Positions 56,367 through 64,000 of a stretch of DNA of 64,000 bases are shown here, one piece after another. The position numbers and the translations under genes are program-made. Within the stretch, counting starts at the first letter, position 1, and each line of letters starts with the position of its first letter. Under the pieces are notes generated by a model that was not told the origin of the DNA, did no database searches, and was given only the letters and a program-made list of their open reading frames with translations. The DNA comes from Neoceratodus forsteri (Eukaryota; Chordata; Ceratodontiformes; Ceratodontidae), in contig CM057453.1 in the NCBI GenBank assembly GCA_016271365.2, positions 1,077,701,001-1,077,765,000 on the forward strand. Reading direction: 5' to 3'.

Positions 56367-57042
56367 TTATAAATGCAATAACCCACTCCAGGGTATGCGG
56401 TTATTGGGGATTAATAATCAACATCATTGGTACTGTGATGACATTCGGCCTGCGGCCTCATGTCTCACAACACACTCAGGGTGTTGATTTTTTTTTTCCA
56501 TCTAGGTTTTTGTTGCCTTACTTCCCTCACTTCCCCCTTCTGACTGACCCCCCAGCCTTATCATCCTGTTATTGCCAGGACTTACCCAAAGTTCTTGCCC
56601 AGTCACCGAGTGCAGAGCCCATGGAGGGTCAGTCGCATCCACAGCCAGGGTTTTTTTTCCTGTTTTCTCCCTTCCCTGTTGTTGGTGCACACACACCAGA
56701 TGTACATACATGGAGGCACACATACATCTGCGGAAATCCCACAGCACCCTCACTTCATTGGAGCCCTGCAGACCCACACTGCCATCGGGCCTCCACCATT
56801 CAGCAGGAGTATCAATCCTCCCTTCCCAGGAGAGGAGAGGAGAGCAGCCCTTCAGAGGCTCAGTCCTCTACCTCCCCAGCTGACCCCCTGTGGCCTGCTT
56901 GCACTATGAACACAGGTCACCAGCGAGGCAGGAGGTAAGGCAGAGATACCTCAGCCCTCCACGCCACTGGGCTGGCTCACTCGGGGTGTTGATTAATCCC
57001 CAATAACCACATACCCTGTTGTGGGTTATTGCTTACTTATAA
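56367..57042. mobile_element. Palindromic MITE, copy C, split by a SINE
   Basis: The left part (56367-56489) and right part (56978-57042) together form the palindrome. GCAATAACCCACTCCAGGGT and GGTTATTGGGGATTAAT on the left pair with the complements of ACCCTGTTGTGGGTTATTGC and ATTAATCCCCAATAACC on the right. The centre has CGGCCTGCGGCCTCATG, the reverse complement of the centre of copy A. TTATAA occurs at both outer borders (56367-56372 and 57037-57042), suggesting a TTATAA-type target or terminus. Confidence 0.8.
56490..56977 (-). mobile_element. tRNA-derived SINE, copy 2, nested in MITE copy C
   Basis: The reverse complement begins GAGCCAGCCCAGTGGCGTGG, with the A-box core GCCCAGTGG shared with copy 1 at 7951. 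The segment with CTCTCCTCTCCTGGGAAGGG (reverse complement) near 56817-56836 parallels CTCTCCTCTCCTGGGTGGAA in copy 1. The T-run at 56488-56497 is the antisense poly(A). Flanking direct repeats CACTCAGGGTGTTGATT (56473-56489) and CACTCGGGGTGTTGATT (56978-56994) are a 17-bp target duplication with one mismatch. Confidence 0.78.
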
Positions 57043-57044
57043 AA

Positions 57045-57575
57045 TGGACACAAATCTTCCCGAATTCTGATTGGCTGAAACATGTTCTCATCTGTGTCTT
57101 TATCAGGACATAATCCTGCAGCTGGCACTTTCTGTGTCAAGCAAAAACACACCCCACATGGTGAAATCAATGTGTGCCACCACTCTCACGCTGCAGCTTC
57201 TCACTTACCATGCAATGGAACCTGCAGTGGGAGAGTGGTGGCACCAATACAAAAAGTAAAACAATAGCAATCAGTGTATTGAATGTCCCCCTTCCTGTAC
57301 AACCACTAATGTGTGTTAATGCTCTGAATGCTTCTTTTCTTTTACTCATTGCTGCTTTGTTCATAACAGGTCAGGCTGTTGGTCCCCCTGCTCAAAAGCC
57401 TGCCCTCCAAACACTGAATGGATCTGCCATCTGCAGACCTCATCCACTCCCTCCTCTACTTGAAATGTGAGCTGCAACAAGTCAGAAATTTCATCTCCAA
57501 AAGTGTAGCCCATTACTGTGACTGCAAAACTAAAAATGTAGTTTCTCATCACTGACAGTTATGATTTAAAAACTG
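57045..57575. other. Unassigned sequence
   Basis: Short frames up to 98 codons (57174-57470) carry no recognised domain. A near-inverted pair around ACTTACCATGCAATGGAACC / TGCAGTGGGAGAGTGGTGGC is weak. Confidence 0.35.
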
Positions 57576-57579
57576 CAAA

Positions 57580-58060
57580 CTTGGAAACCAGTGCGTATGG
57601 TGGTGGCGGCAGCTGAGGGACACGCTTGCCCCCAGTCAAGCCAACTGTGTAATGAAAAACAAAGCAGTAAACTGAATTAAGGAGAACAAGACTAAAAAAA
57701 CAAAACAAAAAGAGGCAAATTCTTTCAGTATGGGGGGCAAGAAACATCAAACTAACTACATGACCCTATGTTAGATACGCTTGCTCCCGCTGGCTCTGAA
57801 ACCAGGTGGGCAAACTAAGAAATGCCCCCCCCCCCAAAAAAAAAGAAACACAGTTTAGTCTGGTAAACTGAGTTAAGGAGAGTAAGATTAAAAAAAAAAA
57901 CCAAAAACTGAAAGAAGACAATTTGTTTCTGTATGGGGGGGGGGGGCAACAAAACATCAAACTAAATACATGATCCAGTATCAGACACTCTCACTCCTGC
58001 TGGTTCTGAAACTGGGTTGGCAAAATAAGAAATGTTTCCAAAAAATAAACAAACCGTGGT
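57580..58060. repeat. Tandem duplication, unit about 200 bp
   Basis: GTAAACTGAATTAAGGAGAA (57667) recurs as GTAAACTGAGTTAAGGAGAG (57862). CATGACCCTATGTTAGATAC with GCTCTGAAACCAGG recurs about 209 bases later as CATGATCCAGTATCAGACAC with GGTTCTGAAACTGG. A further partial copy may start near 57580. C- and G-homopolymer runs separate the parts. Confidence 0.75.
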
Positions 58061-58274
58061 TTTGTCTGTTTCTCGGTGTGGGTGAGTAGATGGTGAGTGG
58101 AGTCACAGAGAACAATACTCTGTAGAAACTTATAATAAAATAGTTCCATTCCAAGACAATAACAAGGACTACTTATTCTATTTTCTACTAATATTACCAT
58201 ATTTTTTTCACTCTTTTAATCTACACTTTTTTTTTTTACATTTCTTAATTAACTTGTTTATTGGGGAGTCCATT

Positions 58275-58440
58275 TTATAAGGGGAATAAGACACTTTGAG
58301 CTATGGTTTGTGGCCTGATAAGAACACTTCCCAGCTGCTAAAGGCACGCTACACAAGTGCCTCATGCCTCATAATGCATGTGGGGTGTGCTCTTATCAGG
58401 CCATAAACCACACCTCAGAGTGTCTTATTCCTTATATAAC
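58275..58440. mobile_element. Palindromic MITE, copy D
   Basis: The left arm AATAAGACACTTTGAG and GTGGCCTGATAAGA pairs with the complement of CTCAGAGTGTCTTATT and TCTTATCAGGCCATAAACC on the right. TTATAA lies at the left border (58275-58280) and CTTATATAA at the right. The centre (AGTGCCTCATGCCTCATAATGC region) is more diverged than in A-C. Confidence 0.7.
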
Positions 58441-58544
58441 TGACACTAACACAAATTCTCTTAGTCTCTTAAACAAACCATACTAAGCTACTTTTCTACA
58501 GTTACTGTACATTGTTATTACTGTAATGGGATGCATTGCACATC

Positions 58545-59440
58545 CTACAGTTTGGATAACTCACAAACAATTGCTTAGGAAGATGGAAGACCTGGGTGCA
58601 GCTAAACCCATAGTGAACTGGATGGGTAACTGGCTAGAAGGGAGGCAGCAGAGGGTAGTGGTTAATGGGATTAAATCAAAGGAGCAGGAAATTATGAGTG
58701 GGGTTCCAGAGGGATTGGTCCTGGGTTCGGTCCTCTTCAACATGTTCAATAGTAACATTGGAGAAGGAGTCCAGGGCAGGTTGTGGCTCTTCACAGATGA
58801 CACATAACTATGGGGGAGGGTGGATAATGATGAGGGAATAAGGGAAATGCAATGAGACCTACAAAAGCTAGAGGGGTGGTCAAAGGTCTGGCAGTTAAAA
58901 TTCAATGCTCAAAAGTGCATGGTAAAGCACCTAGGGAAAAAGAATCCCAAGACAGAGTACAGGATAGGAGGAGAGAGTCTTATCACTACAGCTGAGGAAT
59001 GGGATCTGGAGTTATTATTAGCAACTCACTTAAGCAATCGAGTCAGTGCAACAAGGCCTATAGCAAGGCTAACAGGATGCTGGGATGTATCGGGAGGGGT
59101 ATTGATAGCAGAAGGCAAGAGGTAATACTTCCCCTCTACAGATCCCTAGTGAGGCCTCACCTAGAGTATTCCACCAACTTTAGGAGTGCACACCTTAGAA
59201 AGGATAAGCATAGGTTGGAGACAATGCAGCGCAGAGTAACAAAAATGATTCAGGGCCAGCAGGGAAAATCCTATGAGTGCCTCAAGGCACTAAATTTGTA
59301 CTCAATGGAGACCAGAAGGAAGAGGGGAGATATGATAGAGACCTTCAAGTTCCTTAAAGGAAGTAACAAAGTGAACTGCGGGGAACTATTGAGCCTCAAT
59401 ACCAATTCGTGGTCACGTGAACCTAAATGGAAATTATTTA
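58545..59440 (+). mobile_element. CR1-clade LINE of the second subfamily, truncated at both ends
   Basis: RT part: KMEDLGAAKPIVNWMGNWL, RQQRVVVNGIKS, GVPEGLVLGSVLFNMFNSNI and LWLFTDDT (58570-58806), where the Q of PQG and the A of FADD are changed. Thumb and C-terminus (58999-59445): NKAYSKANRMLGCIGRGIDS, EVILPLYRSLVRPHLEY, QRRVTKMIQGQQGKSYE and MIETFKFLKGSNKVN. It resembles the copy at 48365-49285 more than the TTCTATG-tailed copies. It ends abruptly near 59440 without a 3' terminus. Confidence 0.8.
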
Positions 59441-59444
59441 TTTA

Positions 59445-59745
59445 AACATTTGTTGACTGGGATAGGTACACTGAGTCGAGGCTCATTTCCAGGTGCAACC
59501 CAAGGGAGAGGGGGAAATAGAAGTACATACAAAATCACAAAAAAAAACATTTAGCTGCATACAGTAGTTGGAGAAAGCAACCAGATCCAGTAGAGTTAAA
59601 AATTATTTCAGGTCTTCGAGACAAAAATATATCAGTTTCAGTAATAATTCAATGTTAACATAACATGGCAAACTTGAAACATTTCCTGGATGAGACTGCT
59701 GGGAAAACCAGAATACGCAAAAGTAAGTGCACTCGATGAGGACTA
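59445..59745. other. Unassigned spacer
   Basis: About 300 bases between the CR1 fragment and the fold-back element, with an A-run at 59540-59548. Nothing recognised. Confidence 0.4.
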
Positions 59746-59749
59746 AGGG

Positions 59750-61235
59750 CTCTGGCCCAATTCCAAGTTGGGATACGCCAGCATAAGCCAAGATAATCCA
59801 AACCCCATGGCGTATCTTACAACTTACGCCAAGCGATACGCCAGCTCCTATTACAAGAGGTGCCCTGCGCCATGTTGGATGCGGGCTATAACAATCATGG
59901 GATACACCACCCACTACGCCACAGCCTGCAGTGACCAGGTGCAAGTACAGGTTATGACGGTAACTGTGCCCTATTCCAGGAAGGTGACTGTCATAACCCA
60001 CAAGTGTGATTCCGAAAGTTGCACTAGTTGGGCTAAGTTAGAACAGCCCAGAGCTGCTCTAAGTGGCGACCAACGGTGCTATCTGTTGGTTGCTGGCCCA
60101 GTGGCACCGTGACAATGGTGCTGATGTGTCCCACATACCCCCACTGGCATACCTCTGCCCCCACCCACCCACCGATGTGTGGGGACACCTGGGGATCCGA
60201 TCTATGGTGCACCCCCCCAGATGCCTGTGTCATCTGTTCTGCCCCCCCATGCCCCCTGGTGTGTGCCATGCTGTTCCGAGATGGAGGGAGGCTGGGTTGC
60301 TAGTCACAGGCTGCATTTCATGCACATGTTGGTCAGTTATACCATGCCCGCGTGTTAGCCTCTGTATGGTGTAACCCTTATGTCATTAGTGCTGGGACCC
60401 TGCCACTCTTGGAATGCTGTGCAGGGTCCCTGCCGTAGTGGCGAATGGCATAACTCGCAGCTGCCTGTGAGTTACACCATTCACTCTGGAATTGGGCCCC
60501 CTATTCCAGGACAAATAGTGTAACTCACAGGGGGCTGTGAGTTACACCACTTGCCACTACGTCATGAACCCTGTGCTGCATTCCAAGAGTGGCAGGGTCC
60601 CGGCATTTGCAACATGCAGTTTACGCCATGTGGAGGCTAACGCCACTGGCATCGCAAAACTGACCCACATATTCTAAGTCACGGCCTGTGACTGGCAGCC
60701 CCTGAAGCCCACCCACCCCAGAAGAGCACGGCACACACCAGGGGCATGGGGGTAGGACAGATGGCACAGGACTCCAAGGTGGATGCACCACAGATCAGAC
60801 CTCCATGGGTTCCCAAGCATCGGGGAGGTTGGGGTCATGGGAATGCCAGTGGGGGGACATGGGACACATCTGTGCCATTGTTGCAGCACCACAGGGCTGG
60901 CAACTGATGGATAACACTATTGGTCACCACTTAAAGCAGCTCCAGGCTGTTCTAACTTAGCCCTGCCAGTGAGGCTTTTGGAATTGCACTTGTGGGTTAT
61001 GACAGCCACCCTTCTAGAAGAGGGTGCACTTGCTGTCATAACCCACAATTGTGCCATGGCGTTGTGGGCTGCAGTGTAGTGGGTGGCATAACCCATGATT
61101 GTCATAGCCCACAGCAGCTATGGTGCAAGGTGCCACTTGGAATATCAGTGGGTGTATCGCTTGGCGTAAGTCGCGAGATATGCCAAGGGGTTTGGCTTAG
61201 TTTGACTTATGCCAGCATAGCCAGACTTTGAATTG
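59750..61235. mobile_element. Large fold-back element, arms about 740 bp
   Basis: The two halves are inverted copies of each other around about 60500. Ends: GGCCCAATTCCAAG near 59755 and the complement CTTTGAATTGGGCC near 61225. Arm matches include GGGATACGCC / TATGCC, GCGCCATG..., GTCATAACCCACAAGTGTGA against its complement near 60990, TTAGAACAGCCCAGAGCTGC against GCAGCTCCAGGCTGTTCTAA (60935-60955), and CCTGCCACTCTTGGAATGC against GCATTCCAAGAGTGGCAGGG (60579). The plus frame 59768-60112 and the minus frame 61105-60917 translate to similar peptides (ITHKCDSES / ITHKCNSKS, then AKLEQP), the expected result of the inverted arms and not a sign of a gene. No transposase is present. Confidence 0.85.
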
Positions 61236-61439
61236 GGCCCCAGGTCTTGCAAGTGATGTGGTGTAGAGATAGATCACCTAGGACAGTGGTAGGGGGGAGG
61301 TGGCAGGAAGCGTAGTTGTGTCTGGCAAGTGAGGTGAGAGGAGGAGCTTCTGATGGAGGGGGCAAATTAGTTTCACAAGCTGGGGAACTGATAGTAGCTT
61401 TGCCGGATGATCAGGATGGGTGAGGTAAATGCAAAGATC

Positions 61440-62330
61440 TTTCATTTCTGTCCCTCAGTACATAAGTGATGCCCAGGGCCAGGGAGAGAGACTGTTGACC
61501 ATGTATGAGGGTATCTTGTCAAACCAGTATTTAGATATGAGGTTGAGAGAGTGGATATAGCATCTGTGAGACAGCAGGGTTATTCCTAGGAGTGAGTAGA
61601 GATCGCAGTGATGAGTTCTATCCCTCAGTTGGAAGGATGGGCATGAGTCAGTTGCGACTTGAAGAAGTTTGCTTTCACCCGTCCTATGGCCTTTGTGCAT
61701 GCATTGTGGAGGGTGTTGTAGGCTTGCCTATTTTTAAGGCTAGGGAGGGATTTAAAAGCAAACCAGGCTTTGTCTCTGGCCTCACATAAGGCAAGAATGG
61801 GGACAGAGATCCATTTATGGTGACACATTTTTACCCTGAGCTTTTTCTTTGTGGTATGGGAGTACCAGATATTTGTGAGTGTGTGCAGGAAACTGGAGAG
61901 GGCAGCATCAACATTCAGGGCTGAGTATACCTAGTGTGTCAACGAGACTAAGGGTGGTTAGCAGGGATTCCATGTGAAAGGAGTTTAGGGAGCATGTACT
62001 AATGTACTTGGGTGCAGACTTGGGCAGGTGAGATTTTCGGATGTAGTATGTAATGCAGTGATCACTTAGTGCATTTGCAAGAATGCCAGATGAAGTTATC
62101 CTGTGCAGATGTGACGTGAGGATCCATTTAATTAAGATAGTGGTTTTGTGAGTGGGGGTTTTAGTGAGTGGGTTTTTTGAGCAGTTGAATAAGGTTAAGG
62201 GACTCTATTTTGGAGATGTGGGTCATTGAGGAAAGGGCGAGCCAGTCCAGATTGAAATCACTTAGCTGAACCAGTTCCTCATTGGATGTCAGGTCAGGAA
62301 AGGTAGCTAGGGTGGAGGCAAGGTAGGTTC
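61440..62330 (-). mobile_element. LINE endonuclease fragment of another clade (L2/Rex-like), minus strand
   Basis: On the minus strand the fragment reads an endonuclease end: about 62240-62220 has a GDFNLDWL-like block (complement of CAGTCCAGATTGAAATCAC), then LSDHCITYYIRKSHLPKS (about 62070-62020). A linker follows with MDLCPH-like WISVPILALCEARDKAWFAF (61828-61760) and AYNTLHNACTKAIGRVKANF (61720-61660). The RDKAW...Y..LRN pattern is common to L2/Rex-type LINEs between endonuclease and RT. Boundaries are approximate; the right side is cut by a CR1 end. Confidence 0.6.
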
Positions 62331-62625
62331 AGGAGTGATGTGCCGAAGTACTACTTTACAGAAAGGGAGGTGGAACCTTGGAACAGTCTGTCAGCTGAAG
62401 TGGTGATTGCAAAAACAGTCAGGGGATTGAAGCAGGGCTTGGATATAATGAAGGGAAAACTAGTTACGGGGGTGACAGGACCAAGGAGGAGAATAGAGAG
62501 AGGACGGGGAGGGTTAGTACCCTGGAGGAACAGTAGGTTCCAGGGATTATAGGGAACTTGGGCAGACTGGATGGACCTCTGGTCTTTTTCTGCCATCATT
62601 GTGTATATGTTTCTATGTTTCTACG
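62330..62625 (+). mobile_element. CR1 LINE 3' end, plus strand
   Basis: Coding end (YYFTEREVEPWNSLSAEVV, 62346-62405), then the CR1 3' UTR with GGCAGACTGGATGGACCTCT and the tail TGTTTCTATGTTTCTACG at 62608-62625. It is strongly 5'-truncated, about 295 bp. Confidence 0.82.
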
Positions 62626-63500
62626 ATATCTACCACTTTTGAAGAATGCATTCAATCTTTTCTTTATTTATACAACTAATTCTGCAGTACAGTGTTTTGC
62701 TTTGAATTTTGACATATCAACAGATAGCAGCACTTCATGCTGTTGTAGAAAATTCCATTTTTTTATAACATGACATATTGATGCAGCTTGGCCTTTTGTA
62801 TTTCTGCAAAAATAATACAATATTTGTTCTTCATTTCCTTCCTTTAGATTCAGTAAGCCTGGGGGATGAGTAGAAGGAAACACCTCTTTCCCAGCATCTA
62901 TAGCAAACATAATGAGACTAGCTGGCTTTGTAATATGTATTGTTTTAATTGGCAAGAGACACAACACACCACACCTTAAATGTTCACCTGAAAGTATTAC
63001 AGTGGGAGGGTGGTAGCTACCAGGGTATGGTGAAGTAGTTTATTTATTTACTGGTTGCCTGGTAAATAGACTTAGGCAGAAAAGACTTTTTCAGCCATCA
63101 TTAAAACAGGGGAAACGTGAAAGTGTCATACAAAATAAAATAATACTAAAGACTGCACTAAAAACAGAACAGTACAACCACACAGACACTGTTTACTCTT
63201 TATCAAATTAATATACATGGAATATATTGGACATCCATGGTCTGACTTAGAATATGCCACTTATCATCATTGGTGAGGGGGGGCAGAACTAGCAAGAATC
63301 ATTCAAAGCTCTGCCATTTGAGTTACTGTACTGCCACTAACTTTATGAAGGTACTGTAAATTACAAATTGTAAGTTAGGGCACCATTCAACACTAAACAT
63401 CATAGAGGGAGATTTTTGGATAGATGCTGTATGCTAAGTATGTCTTTCCTCTTTTGGAAGGCTTTTGGTACTATATGATTTCTTTGAGTTTTATGCTCCC
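62626..63500. other. Unassigned A/T-rich sequence
   Basis: No gene recognised. TTTATTTATTTACTGG near 63040 is the complement of an AATAAATAAA-type tail, and could mark a minus-strand truncated retroelement starting there. Confidence 0.35.
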
Positions 63501-63860
63501 ACACCTTACCACATTCATTTTTCCACCTCCCATTCTCATCTTACCCAATTTGAACAGGCCACTGTCTGCCTTTTCTACCCTGTCCCCTCACCGACCCTTT
63601 TTTATTTGACTGACAAGGCCCCTGGCTGCTCCCTCCATCATTCCCTTCCCACCTCTTTATCTTACTCTCTGTGTCCTCTCAAACGTAATCCTGTAATTTC
63701 ATTGTGTTTTTTACAGTATTTTAGTTTGTCTGTTCCGTTTGAAGCTATGTATTTTATCTGTCCTGTTTGTTTGTTACCCCACCTTCTGATGTGGAACCTT
63801 TGTAAAACAGCCTCTGTGCTCAAAGGTATTTGTAATCTGAGACTGAATAAATAAATAAAC
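63500..63860 (+). mobile_element. Short retroelement ending in AATAAATAAATAAA
   Basis: Pyrimidine-rich sequence is followed by GTTACCCCACCTTCTGATGT, GTGCTCAAAGGTATTTGTAA and the tail CTGAATAAATAAATAAAC (63842-63859). The ending style matches the insert at 30260-30732, suggesting one family of L2/L3-type or SINE elements. The left edge is uncertain, and short frames here (63465-63854) are not considered genes. Confidence 0.45.
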
Positions 63861-64000
63861 ATCTTAAATGTTTTATATATACATTATAATTGTTTAACAT
63901 ATGAATATTAAAGTGGCAGGGTTGAGCAGGGCTTTCTATTTGAAACTTCAAATTTTGCGTTTTAGTATCTTTGCAGTGTTCAACAGATTTGCACAAAACT

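Noticed and set aside
56303..56938. A 211-codon plus-strand open frame.
   Set aside because: It crosses the left MITE arm and the antisense SINE; no single gene could give this arrangement.
59768..61105. Opposing open frames with matching peptides (plus 59768-60112, minus 61105-60917), which could look like a duplicated gene.
   Set aside because: They are the two arms of one inverted repeat; neither has a known domain.

Overview
The window is a dense, nested patchwork of transposable elements. I found no host protein-coding gene I could defend. The repeat set points to a non-mammalian vertebrate: many CR1-clade LINEs ending in a TTCTATG-type tail, Tx1/L1-like LINEs, an L2-clade LINE, a Penelope-like element (PLE) with a GIY-YIG remnant, tRNA-derived and MIR-like SINEs, tyrosine-recombinase-type retroelements and long fold-back DNA elements. 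A large-genome amphibian such as a caecilian is my best guess (inference only). Almost all reading frames are broken. The one long intact frame is an L1-type ORF1 of 338 codons (6337-7353).

Layout, left to right. 1-1937: CR1, plus. 1985-5110: L1-type LINE, minus, 5'-truncated. 5318-5703: CR1 fragment, minus. 5765 to about 16990: one PLE, plus, split by an almost complete L1 (6335-14350) that generated a target duplication; the L1 in turn carries a tRNA-derived SINE (7948-8514) with its own target duplication. 17005 to about 20400 (5' flank to about 21700): L2-clade LINE, minus. 22454-22602: a short palindromic element. 22605-27840: poorly resolved, partly TG-rich sequence. 27845-32690: a CR1 (minus) split by a second CR1 (28645-31975), which is itself split by a short retroelement ending in (AATA)n. 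32700-33785: CR1, plus. 34290-35990: an old CR1 split by an insertion with a tRNA-Asp-like sequence at one end. 36001-39370: nearly full CR1, minus, with an L2 3' end inside its endonuclease region.

39380-50640 holds two neighbouring elements whose terminal organisation looks like the split direct repeats (A1 - internal - B1 A2 B2) of Ngaro/PAT-type retrotransposons. The second is interrupted by two CR1 copies. 51266-51650 is a near-palindrome. 51976-52134, 56367-57042 (split by a SINE) and 58275-58440 are further members of the short palindromic family seen at 22454. 52224-53149 is a terminal-inverted-repeat element with an internal minisatellite. 54655-55690 is a tandem duplication of about 505 bp with GA tracts. 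58545-59440: CR1, plus. 59750-61235: a fold-back element of about 1.5 kb with arms of about 740 bp. 61440-62330: a different LINE, minus. 62330-62625: CR1 3' end, plus.

The features do not work together as a pathway. They record a relative insertion history that can be read from the nesting: SINE into L1 into PLE; retroelement into CR1 into CR1; L2 into CR1; SINE into palindromic MITE; two CR1s into a putative Ngaro-like element. All family assignments come from reading motifs by eye; no database search was possible. Element edges without a visible duplication or tail are approximate, commonly by tens of bases.
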